Shown in pieces: positions 1 through 6,030 of a stretch of 12,996 bases of DNA. The notes beneath the pieces are model-generated. The model searched no databases, was not told the DNA's origin, and worked only from the letters and a program-made list of their open reading frames with translations. Position 1 is the first letter of the stretch, and each line of letters starts with the position of its first letter. The position numbers were made by a program, and so were the translations under genes. Source of the stretch: an uncultured Clostridia bacterium. Lineage in GTDB: Bacteria > Bacillota > Clostridia > Oscillospirales > Acutalibacteraceae. Where the stretch lies: the NCBI GenBank assembly GCA_946042285.1, contig CAMGDK010000035.1:1-12996 (forward strand). Reading direction: 5' to 3'.

Positions 1-44
1 ATTGCCTCTTGTCTCGTGGGCTCGGAGATGTGTATAAGAGACAG
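1..44 (+). other. Illumina Nextera P7-side adapter with i7 index (contamination)
   Basis: Bases 11-44 match the Nextera read-2 transposase adapter: GTCTCGTGGGCTCGG followed by the mosaic end AGATGTGTATAAGAGACAG. Bases 3-10 (TGCCTCTT) sit where the i7 index belongs and equal the reverse complement of AAGAGGCA, which I recall as Nextera index N711. Bases 1-2 (AT) fit the end of the P7 primer. This is synthetic library sequence left at a contig end, and genomic sequence starts at about base 45. Confidence 0.97.
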
Positions 45-50
45 ATTATA

Positions 51-86
51 GGCAGGATTCCAGATGGTATCCTGCCTGTTTTTTAT
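51..86. terminator. Hairpin terminator next to the contig edge
   Basis: GGCAGGAT (51-58) pairs with ATCCTGCC (69-76). The stem extends inward by CC/GG past a T-T mismatch to a 4-base loop. On the plus strand it is followed by a T-rich tract (79-84). On the minus strand, the direction of the neighbouring HAD gene, the stem is preceded by an A-tract and followed by TATAAT before the adapter cuts the sequence. It probably serves the HAD gene and a lost convergent gene on the left. Confidence 0.7.
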
Positions 87-763
87 ATTCTTTCAAGCAA
101 GCTTGGTAATTCAGATAATGAATTAACTATGTAATCAGGCTGAACGGTCGGTTGTTGATGATGTGGGTTATACCAAACAGTTTTAATTCCAACATTTATT
201 CCGCCTTGAATGTCTGAAGACAGACTGTCGCCTATTATTATAGCTGATTCCCTGTCAAAATTTTCAATAGAGCTGAAGCATTTATCAAAGAACATTTTGC
301 TTGGCTTATCATAACCAACCTGTTGAGAAATAAATATCGAGTCAAAATATTTTCTTATTCCGGCAGAATCAAGTCTGCCATCTTGAACCCGTTTAGAACC
401 GTTAGAAGCCAAATATAATTTATATTTTCCATAAATACTATCAAGCAGGTTGATTGCACCATCTATAAAGTAATGACCGACAGCGAGCTTGCCTTCATAA
501 ATAGCAGTTGCTTGTTCAGGTGAAGCATCAATTCCAAATTCATCAAAAAGCAGCCTGTATCGTCTTACCTTAACCTCTTCTCTTGTAATTTCACCGAGCT
601 CCAAAAGCTTCCACTGACTGATATTTATTTCTCTATACCTATCTAAAATTTCATCAGTTGGATTTATACCAAGCTCAACAAGCGCTTTTGATAAAGCTTT
701 TCGTTCAGCCTTTTTAAAATCAAGTATCGTATCATCTAAATCAAGAAAAACAAATCTTATCAT
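83..763 (-). CDS. YjjG-family HAD nucleotidase
   Basis: This 226-residue protein is a HAD-superfamily subfamily IA hydrolase that best fits the YjjG group of noncanonical pyrimidine nucleotidases, which dephosphorylate nucleoside monophosphates in the cytoplasm. All four HAD motifs are present. Motif I is DLDDT with nucleophile D8 and acid/base D10, motif II is S120-N121, motif III is K153, and motif IV is GDSLSSD (178-184). A helical cap lies between motifs I and II. The length is normal for the family. The ATG follows directly after the stop of the upstream small membrane gene, with an AAGGAT ribosome site inside that gene's end, so the two are probably cotranscribed. Its stop codon lies in the T/A tract of the terminator at 51-86. 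The exact substrate cannot be read from sequence, and phosphoglycolate phosphatase-like activity is the main alternative. Confidence 0.88.
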   Translation of the reverse strand: MIRFVFLDLDDTILDFKKAERKALSKALVELGINPTDEILDRYREINISQWKLLELGEITREEVKVRRYRLLFDEFGIDASPEQATAIYEGKLAVGHYFIDGAINLLDSIYGKYKLYLASNGSKRVQDGRLDSAGIRKYFDSIFISQQVGYDKPSKMFFDKCFSSIENFDRESAIIIGDSLSSDIQGGINVGIKTVWYNPHHQQPTVQPDYIVNSLSELPSLLERI

Positions 764-946
764 TTATTGGTTATCCTTATAACTACAATTATTTCTCATT
801 GCGCAGCTTTCACAATTTCCGCCACAAGTTAATGATTTGCCTGATTTTTTTCTTTTATTCATACTTGTTATAACAAGAATTACGGCAATAATAATCAACA
901 GCACAACTACAATTGTCGCAATATTTGCTTTTAAAAAAGAAAGCAT
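764..946 (-). CDS. FeoB-associated Cys-rich membrane protein
   Basis: This 60-residue protein has one N-terminal transmembrane helix (about residues 8-28), a basic stretch (KRKK, about 31-34), and a cysteine cluster C41-x3-C45-x2-C48-x5-C54. This is the layout of the FeoB-associated Cys-rich membrane protein family, usually encoded beside the ferrous iron transporter genes feoA/feoB in Clostridia. The basic residues suggest that the Cys-rich tail faces the cytoplasm, where it may bind iron or another metal; this is inference. No feoA or feoB lies in the window. The gene has a clear AGAGGTG site before its ATG, a promoter at 978-1006, and a zero-base junction with the downstream HAD gene. Confidence 0.85.
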   Translation of the reverse strand: MLSFLKANIATIVVVLLIIIAVILVITSMNKRKKSGKSLTCGGNCESCAMRNNCSYKDNQ

Positions 947-951
947 TTTAC

Positions 952-957
952 ACCTCT
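952..957 (-). promoter_or_regulatory. Ribosome binding site for the FeoB-associated gene
   Basis: On the minus strand the sequence reads AGAGGTGTAAA and then ATG. The SD core lies about 5 bases from the start codon, which fixes this start for a very short gene. Confidence 0.7.
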
Positions 958-977
958 CTATCCGTTTTATAATGTAC

Positions 978-1006
978 AGTATATAATATTATTTTACCGA
1001 GTTCAA
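978..1006 (-). promoter_or_regulatory. Sigma-A type promoter for the FeoB-associated/HAD unit
   Basis: On the minus strand, TTGAAC (1001-1006) and TATACT (978-983) are separated by exactly 17 bases. Transcription should begin near 971 and give a leader of about 25 bases before the small membrane gene. The promoter sits directly after the terminator of the central operon, so the two units are transcribed separately. Confidence 0.7.
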
Positions 1007-1017
1007 TATATATAAGT

Positions 1018-1043
1018 AAAAAAGGAGCTGAATAATCAGCCCC
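1018..1043 (-). terminator. Rho-independent terminator of the central SCP2/transketolase operon
   Basis: On the minus strand GGGGCTGA, loop TTAT, TCAGCTCC forms an 8-bp stem with one G-U pair. It is followed directly by six Ts (1023-1018). It lies 11 bases after the stop of the last SCP2-like gene. Confidence 0.92.
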
Positions 1044-1054
1044 TTAATCAGTAA

Positions 1055-1852
1055 TTATTTTGCGAGATCGCCGACAAGCATCATGTAGTCACCAATCTGT
1101 ACGCCAAATTCAGGTGCACCCTCCATAATAAGCTGCTGGTTAGCAGTCATTTGGAACATATCACCTGTGCCTAAAAGAATCTTAAGTGCAGATGTAGCGC
1201 AGTCAAATTTCATGCAGAAGAACGGCTTTGAGCGCTTGTACTCGCCCCTGCCGGCTCTTGATTTTCCAGCCTTCACTCTCATATAAGCAGTACATTCCGG
1301 ATGTCCCTCAACTGCCCACTGATAGCATCTGTCAGGGCTCTTGAGTGCCCAAGCATGAACATCGGGATGCTCCATCTTGTTAAGCTGAGAAATACCTGAA
1401 GAAAGAAGATAGAAATAAAGCTTACAAAGAAGAAGCGAAAGCTCTTCATCATTCTCCGGAGGTGTTTCAATACCAAGAAGAGAAGACATCTTGAGAAGCA
1501 CCATCATGAATTTAAGGAACTTACCTACTGACTTAATCTTCATTTTAGGGAGCTTTGTCATATCGCCCTTCATAAAGGCATTCATCTTTTCCATTGATGA
1601 AAAAGCAAGCTCACCGTCAATCTTTTCCTGACCGAGATATTCGCCGAGCTTAACTGTCCACTCACCGTTTTCAACGATGAAATGTACAGCCTCCTTATCC
1701 TCGGCATTTACCTTTGCAGACACCTGATAAATAGCATCTACGCCCTCAAACTTTTTCTTAAGCTCCGGTACATCGGTAGCAATCGTTTTTAAAAGAGGAA
1801 GCGCAGCTGCCATGAATATTTTGTTAGTATAGCGAGTTTGATCACTTGCCAT
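1055..1852 (-). CDS. SCP2-like protein A, distal gene of the operon
   Basis: This 265-residue soluble protein has no signal peptide. I read it as two divergent SCP2-like halves. The N-terminal half (about 55-125) has an F-S-S-M-E-K-M-N-A pattern (84-92), and the C-terminal half (about 210-262) has MKFD...ALKILLGTG. SCP2 folds bind lipids or other hydrophobic ligands, so a carrier or substrate-presenting role for the neighbouring enzymes is plausible but inferred. The C-terminal half aligns by eye with the end of the other SCP2-like protein of this operon: M-[KE]-F-[DN], then a G-T pair, then conserved hydrophobic positions. The two are therefore paralogs. It has a good AAAGGAG site (1862-1868), starts 40 bases after the transketolase C-subunit stop, and ends at a strong terminator. 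The family call is by pattern only. Confidence 0.65.
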   Translation of the reverse strand: MASDQTRYTNKIFMAAALPLLKTIATDVPELKKKFEGVDAIYQVSAKVNAEDKEAVHFIVENGEWTVKLGEYLGQEKIDGELAFSSMEKMNAFMKGDMTKLPKMKIKSVGKFLKFMMVLLKMSSLLGIETPPENDEELSLLLCKLYFYLLSSGISQLNKMEHPDVHAWALKSPDRCYQWAVEGHPECTAYMRVKAGKSRAGRGEYKRSKPFFCMKFDCATSALKILLGTGDMFQMTANQQLIMEGAPEFGVQIGDYMMLVGDLAK

Positions 1853-1892
1853 ATAAATACACTCCTTTCAGTTGATAATGTGTTATGACTTT

Positions 1893-2903
1893 TTAGAATT
1901 CATCATCCCAAGCATCATCAGCCTCAAAGTCAGCGTGCATCATTTCTTCGATAGACTCCATGATACCGTTAGCATCAATCTTTGCCATAGCGAGCAAGTC
2001 TTCCTGAAGACCGATTGTTGAGAATGCATTTTGATGACCGAGCATTTTGAATGCACAAGCCTTACCTGAGCCTGCAACAACCTCTGCAACTGCCGAACCA
2101 AGACCACCCATAACCTCGTGATCCTCAACAGTGATAATTCTTCTTGTATCCATTACAGCAGAAAGAACTGCTTCCTTATCGATTGGCTTGATTGTGTGCA
2201 TGTTAAGTACACGAACCTTTAAGCCGGCATCAGCCTCTGCCATTCTTGCAGCCTGCATAGCCTCAAACACGCATGATCCGCAAGCGATGATTGTAATGTC
2301 TGTACCCTCATTCATAACGGTTGCTTTGTCCCACTCGAACTTACAATCATCAACATTCTTGTAAATTACCTGATCAAAGCCTCTGTTAATTCTGATATAA
2401 ACAGGACCCTCAATATCATAAGCAGCCTTAACTGCGTGATATGTTTCAGAGCCGTCACATGGGCAAATTACTGTCATATTAGGAAGAGCTCTCATACAAG
2501 CCATATCAATAAGTGAATGGTGAGTTGAGCCTGCCTGACCGAATGATGTACCGGCATGGGTAGCAATCATTTTAACAGGTACATTTTGATAGCAGATGTC
2601 TGTATGAATCTGATCAAGTGAACGAGCAGCTGTGAAAATAGCGAATGTAGAAGCAAACGGAACAAGACCGTTCTTTGCCATACCGGCAGCAACGCCGAAG
2701 AGGTTTTGCTCGGCGATACCTACATTGAAGAATCTGTCCGGAAACTTCTCGCCGAACATACCGATTTTAGTTGATTTTGCAAGGTCGGCTGTAAGAGCAA
2801 CTACATCCTTATGCTCCTCACCGAGCTCACAAAGAGCAATACCGTAGCACTCTGCAGTAGAAAGCTTTGTGGTATCTGTCATTGTATAAGTCATTCCTGC
2901 CAT
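1893..2903 (-). CDS. Transketolase, C-terminal subunit
   Basis: This 336-residue protein is the Pyr plus C-terminal half of a split transketolase. The catalytic glutamate that activates thiamine diphosphate is E65, in the motif FFNVGIAEQN. Further hallmarks are the THAGTSFGQAGSTHHS region (115-130), the LPNM turn, and a C-terminal transketolase domain (about 195-315). With the N-subunit encoded just upstream it should form one heteromeric enzyme that moves a two-carbon ketol unit between sugar phosphates, or onto a different acceptor in this pathway. The chosen start lies 8 codons inside the longest open frame, because a perfect AAAGGAGG (2911-2918) stands 7 bases before it, embedded in the last codons of the N-subunit gene. 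Only 4 bases separate stop and start, so translational coupling is likely. The C-terminus is acidic (DDAWDDEF). Confidence 0.93.
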   Translation of the reverse strand: MAGMTYTMTDTTKLSTAECYGIALCELGEEHKDVVALTADLAKSTKIGMFGEKFPDRFFNVGIAEQNLFGVAAGMAKNGLVPFASTFAIFTAARSLDQIHTDICYQNVPVKMIATHAGTSFGQAGSTHHSLIDMACMRALPNMTVICPCDGSETYHAVKAAYDIEGPVYIRINRGFDQVIYKNVDDCKFEWDKATVMNEGTDITIIACGSCVFEAMQAARMAEADAGLKVRVLNMHTIKPIDKEAVLSAVMDTRRIITVEDHEVMGGLGSAVAEVVAGSGKACAFKMLGHQNAFSTIGLQEDLLAMAKIDANGIMESIEEMMHADFEADDAWDDEF

Positions 2904-2907
2904 GGTA

Positions 2908-3801
2908 TTATGCCTCCTTTTCCACACGAGCTACACGCTCTGCATAGTATTTATCAAGTGAGCTGTATGCAGCAGCCTTCTTCTCATCATCGAGTGAACC
3001 ATAGTGCCACAGGTAATTATCCTGCATAAAGTCAACACCTGCGCCCTTATATGTATCCATAATGATAGCGGTTGGCTTGTCGCCGCCGTCCTGATGATTT
3101 TTGATAGCTGCTTCAATTGCATCGTTGAGCTCCTTCATGTTATGACCGTCAACACGATAAACATTGAAGCCGAATGCCTCGAACTTCTTATCAAGCGGCT
3201 CAACCTTCATCTCATCATCAACTCTGCCGTCAATCATACACTTGTTGTTATCAGCAAGAACAACAACATTTGAAAGCTTAAACTGAGCAGCACTCATTGC
3301 AGCCTCCCAGTTTGAGCCCTCGTTAAGCTCGCCGTCGCCGGTAAGAACATAGTTCATATAATCAATACCTTTAACTCTGCCTGCAAGAGCGAATCCTACT
3401 GCAAGTGAAAGACCGTGACCGAGTGAGCCTGTTGAACAGTCTGTACCGTTAACCTTGTTACAGTCAAGGTGCATACCTACCTTTGCGCCTGTAAGGTTGA
3501 ATATTTTTAACTCATCAACAGGGAAAAATCCAAGGTCGCAAAGAACAGGTGCATAGCCTACTGCGCAGTGTCCCTTAGACAAGATAAATCTATCTCTGTC
3601 CTCCATTTTTGAGTTGTTTGGATCAATCTTCATGAATCTGTGATAAAGAATTACCATAGCATCCATGGCACTGAGTGATCCACCAACATGTCCCGAACCG
3701 CCCCATACAGCAGTTTGGATACAAAACTTTCTCATTTCATCCGCCTTTTTCTCAAGGCGAAGCCATTCGTTTTTGTCAAATGGTTTGAAATCTGCTGGCA
3801 T
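2908..3801 (-). CDS. Transketolase, N-terminal (ThDP-binding PP) subunit
   Basis: This 297-residue protein is the pyrophosphate-binding half of a split transketolase. It shows SGHVGGSLS (36-44, including H38), SKGHCAVGYAP (75-85), and GSLGHGLSLAVG (125-136). The ThDP/metal motif begins GDGELNEG (155-162) and closes with N185-N186. A conserved WHYG lies near the C-terminus. The length is normal for the split form common in Clostridia, and no catalytic residue appears to be missing. Split transketolases serve the pentose phosphate pathway or special routes such as apulose 4-phosphate cleavage (AptA/AptB). The neighbours here, an aminotransferase and SCP2-like proteins, are not pentose phosphate genes. 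Its ribosome site is the unusual AGGGGGT (3810-3816). Confidence 0.93.
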   Translation of the reverse strand: MPADFKPFDKNEWLRLEKKADEMRKFCIQTAVWGGSGHVGGSLSAMDAMVILYHRFMKIDPNNSKMEDRDRFILSKGHCAVGYAPVLCDLGFFPVDELKIFNLTGAKVGMHLDCNKVNGTDCSTGSLGHGLSLAVGFALAGRVKGIDYMNYVLTGDGELNEGSNWEAAMSAAQFKLSNVVVLADNNKCMIDGRVDDEMKVEPLDKKFEAFGFNVYRVDGHNMKELNDAIEAAIKNHQDGGDKPTAIIMDTYKGAGVDFMQDNYLWHYGSLDDEKKAAAYSSLDKYYAERVARVEKEA

Positions 3802-3809
3802 ATATTTTT

Positions 3810-3816
3810 ACCCCCT
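3810..3816 (-). promoter_or_regulatory. AGGGGGT ribosome binding site of the transketolase N-subunit
   Basis: On the minus strand the gene is preceded by AGGGGGT and then 8 A/T-rich bases before ATG. The form replaces the usual AGGAGGT with a G that would wobble-pair with the anti-SD. The aminotransferase gene just upstream uses the same variant. Confidence 0.65.
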
Positions 3817-3825
3817 AAATTATAA

Positions 3826-5097
3826 TTATCTCAAATCGAGCTCAGGATGTCTTGAAGCAACAACTCCAAAGGCGTCCTCAGCAATATCAATTGCAAGCTT
3901 AATGTCCTCGTCGGTTATAGCGGCGTTGATAAAGTGATTATGGTGCGAAGCAAGGAAAAGACCTCTTGAAACACACTCTGCAATCCACTCCTGATGAAGC
4001 ATAAGGCTATCATCATTTGCTACTCTGAGATAGAACAGTGCCGGCTCACCTGAAACGACAAGATCAAAGCCATGCTCCTTACCTGCAGCCTTTAAGCCTT
4101 CGGTAAGCTGAATACCCTTTGCTCTGAACATTGTAGGAATATCAAGCTTTTTCATCTTAGGAATACATGCAAGGCAAGCCGCAAATGGCTCTGCGCTCAT
4201 CCAATACGAGCCTGTGTAAACAACAGATGAAGCAGTATTCTTCATGTGCTCCTGACCGCAAACAGCTGACATATTGTAGCCGTTAGCAAGCGCCTTACAG
4301 AAGCAGATAAGGTCTGCCTTTATTCCGTAATAATGGTCAGAGCCTGCAATGTCAAGACGGAAGCCTGTTCTAACATCATCGAAAATAAGAACCATGCCGT
4401 GATCGTCACAGAACTTACGAACCTTTGCCCACTGCTCAGGAGTAGCACAAACATTGTCTTTAAAGTTACCATGATCGTAAGGCTGTGCGATAAGACCTGC
4501 AACATCACCGCCGCAAGCATCATAAGCCTCCTGCATTGCGTCAAGGTCAAACCAAGGAACAACAATATTGTTACAAACATCCTCGGGAAGAACACCGGGA
4601 TAGTCAATCTTCTGCGCCCACTGGAAATCACCGTGATAATATCCTTTGAAGAACATCATCTTCTTTTTACCTGTATGAGCACGAGCACACATTACGCTGA
4701 AGGTTGTGGCATCGGAGCCGTTCTTCATAAAGAATGCCCAATCTGCCGAGGCTACTGTGTCCTTAAGCATTTCAGCACACTCAACCATCTTATATGACGG
4801 AGAAGTTGTACAGTTACCAATCTTAAGCTGCTCCATAGCTGCAGCATCAACATCATCATCGCAGTAACCAAGTACATTAGGACCGTACGCGCACATAAGG
4901 TCGAGATACTTGTTATCGTCAACATCCCAAAAATAAGTACCCTTGGCTTTTTGTGACATAAGCGGCCACTTTGTTATTGGGAGGAACAATCCCTCTGATG
5001 GACCGAGATGACCATAGACACCGGATGGGATTGCATTAAGTGCACGAGAAAACCATTCAGCACTTTTATCATGTTTGTATTCAGGAAATTTACTCAT
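3826..5097 (-). CDS. Class III PLP-dependent aminotransferase (glutamate-1-semialdehyde aminomutase-like)
   Basis: This 423-residue cytoplasmic PLP enzyme of fold type I belongs to aminotransferase class III. Expected elements are in order: NGSDATT (126-132) for phosphate binding, YYHG (153-156) for ring stacking, FDDVRTGFR (239-247) whose first Asp should hold the pyridine nitrogen, and CKALANGYN (267-275) with Schiff-base lysine K268. It resembles glutamate-1-semialdehyde 2,1-aminomutase (HemL). The lysine context is not the usual GKIIGGG of HemL, and no haem genes are nearby, so a HemL name should be avoided. It probably moves an amino group to or from an aldehyde or keto group of an unknown substrate. 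It lies second in the operon, 14 bases after SCP2-like protein B and 24 bases before the transketolase N-subunit. Confidence 0.9.
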   Translation of the reverse strand: MSKFPEYKHDKSAEWFSRALNAIPSGVYGHLGPSEGLFLPITKWPLMSQKAKGTYFWDVDDNKYLDLMCAYGPNVLGYCDDDVDAAAMEQLKIGNCTTSPSYKMVECAEMLKDTVASADWAFFMKNGSDATTFSVMCARAHTGKKKMMFFKGYYHGDFQWAQKIDYPGVLPEDVCNNIVVPWFDLDAMQEAYDACGGDVAGLIAQPYDHGNFKDNVCATPEQWAKVRKFCDDHGMVLIFDDVRTGFRLDIAGSDHYYGIKADLICFCKALANGYNMSAVCGQEHMKNTASSVVYTGSYWMSAEPFAACLACIPKMKKLDIPTMFRAKGIQLTEGLKAAGKEHGFDLVVSGEPALFYLRVANDDSLMLHQEWIAECVSRGLFLASHHNHFINAAITDEDIKLAIDIAEDAFGVVASRHPELDLR

Positions 5098-5103
5098 TAG
5101 ACA

Positions 5104-5112
5104 TTACCCCCT
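5104..5112 (-). promoter_or_regulatory. AGGGGGT ribosome site overlapping the upstream stop codon
   Basis: The minus strand reads TTAAGGGGGTAATGTCTA and then ATG. The TAA stop of SCP2-like protein B overlaps the SD sequence of the aminotransferase gene, which favours translational coupling. It is the same AGGGGGT variant used by the transketolase N-subunit. Confidence 0.65.
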
Positions 5113-5876
5113 TAACCAAGATAAACCGCTACTCTGTCAAGAATACGGTTAATGTTATCAACCATTGAAATCATACCTGCCATATAGATATTGCCTGCGC
5201 AAAGCTCTGCCATTGTTGAAGCAGTACCCGTAAACAAGCCGTAAGCAAGGTCGATAGAGTTAAATTCCATTATTGCTCTTGGAGTATCAGGCTTTTCCTT
5301 GATAGTTTCAAACTTGTTGTTGCGAACTCTGATTGTTGCATAGCAAACATCCGTAATGCCCATTTGAACATCACCGTCAACTGTGTACAAAGCAGAATTC
5401 TTTGAAACCGAATCGTTATTAGCGAGTGCCGAAATAGCACCTGCGATTGTAAAGAATGTAAGCTTAGTAGATTTTTCAAAAAATGCTCTGTCCTTTAAAT
5501 CCTCTTCACTTGGCATGAGCAGCTTTGTAAGCCTGTCAGTAAGCTTTGTGAACGGTCCTAACAAGAACGAAAGAACCTGTGCCACGCCCTTAACCGGAAT
5601 ACCCGGCTTTGAATCATCAATGAGTGCATTGAATTTTTCAGGGCTTGCAAATTTCATTTTACATGTACAGCCATAGTCACCCTCTGACATAGTACATCCT
5701 TCGGCTGAAAAATGGAATGTACAGCACGGACCGTCAGTAACATCAAAGCAGAGTGAAACCGGCTTTTTAATTCCCTGACAAATTTTCTTGGCTTCGTCAT
5801 CAATCTCACAGAGATTTTCGAGAGTTGCAAGAACACCGTACATATTTACATACGCCATTGCCTTTGCTTCTTTCAA
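5112..5876 (-). CDS. SCP2-like protein B, first gene of the operon
   Basis: This is a 254-residue protein with a TTG start. The longest frame begins at an ATG at 5909. However, AAGGAGG (5884-5890) lies inside that extension and stands 7 bases before an in-frame TTG at 5876, so the TTG is the better start. I see two SCP2-like halves. The N-terminal one (about 40-120) contains FASPEKFNAL (76-85), and the C-terminal one (about 200-252) contains MEFNSIDLAYGLFTGTAST (203-221). The pattern parallels SCP2-like protein A. The N-terminal half is cysteine-rich (C23, C33, C43, C51, C52, C61, C70, C72), which protein A does not share; metal or redox roles are possible but unproven. No signal peptide is seen. 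A lipid- or intermediate-carrying role is inferred from the fold and from the enzymes that follow. Confidence 0.65.
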   Translation of the reverse strand: MKEAKAMAYVNMYGVLATLENLCEIDDEAKKICQGIKKPVSLCFDVTDGPCCTFHFSAEGCTMSEGDYGCTCKMKFASPEKFNALIDDSKPGIPVKGVAQVLSFLLGPFTKLTDRLTKLLMPSEEDLKDRAFFEKSTKLTFFTIAGAISALANNDSVSKNSALYTVDGDVQMGITDVCYATIRVRNNKFETIKEKPDTPRAIMEFNSIDLAYGLFTGTASTMAELCAGNIYMAGMISMVDNINRILDRVAVYLG

Positions 5877-5883
5877 AACAATT

Positions 5884-5890
5884 CCTCCTT
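5884..5890 (-). promoter_or_regulatory. Ribosome binding site that selects a TTG start
   Basis: The minus strand carries AAGGAGG, then AATTGTT, then TTG. The strength and 7-base spacing support TTG at 5876 over the upstream ATG at 5909, which has no SD. A short inverted repeat, GCAG...CTGC, at about 5893-5907 precedes the site and could fold over the leader. Confidence 0.75.
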
Positions 5891-5927
5891 TAGCAGATAT
5901 ATGCTGCAATATAAATCATACAACCGT

Positions 5928-5956
5928 ATTATAGCATAACATTGTTTATTTAGCAA
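5928..5956 (-). promoter_or_regulatory. Strong extended -10 promoter of the SCP2/aminotransferase/transketolase operon
   Basis: On the minus strand TTGCTA (5951-5956) and a perfect TATAAT (5928-5933) are 17 bases apart. A TGC precedes the -10 and makes it an extended -10 element. Upstream, between the -35 and the trpS terminator, lies a run of A and T tracts (about 5957-5990) that resembles an UP element. Transcription should start near 5921, giving a leader of about 45 bases. Confidence 0.85.
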
Positions 5957-5993
5957 TAATTAACAAAGAAAAATAAATTTTTTATTAAATAAA

Positions 5994-6018
5994 TTGGAGG
6001 AGCAAAACACTCCTCCAA
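5994..6018 (-). terminator. Terminator after trpS
   Basis: On the minus strand TTGGAGGAG and CTCCTCCAA form a perfect 9-bp stem around a 7-base loop, followed by TTTATTTAAT. The T tract is interrupted but the stem is strong. It ends the glyA to trpS operon just before the promoter of the next unit. Confidence 0.8.
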
Positions 6019-6030
6019 GCAATTTATTGA

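Noticed and set aside
2904..2927. Longer N-terminus of the transketolase C-subunit from 2927
   Set aside because: It would overlap the end of the N-subunit gene and lacks an SD. The ATG at 2903 has AAAGGAGG at good spacing.
4333..4797. 154-codon plus-strand open frame opposite the aminotransferase
   Set aside because: It lies wholly antisense to a gene with intact catalytic motifs, has no convincing ribosome site, and its translation resembles no family. It is a shadow frame.
3826..5097. Naming the class III aminotransferase hemL
   Set aside because: The lysine loop and the gene context do not support a haem role; only superfamily level is safe.
5877..5909. Longer N-terminus of SCP2-like protein B from the ATG at 5909
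   Set aside because: The extension contains the operon's SD sequence (AAGGAGG) and has none of its own. TTG at 5876 is better placed.
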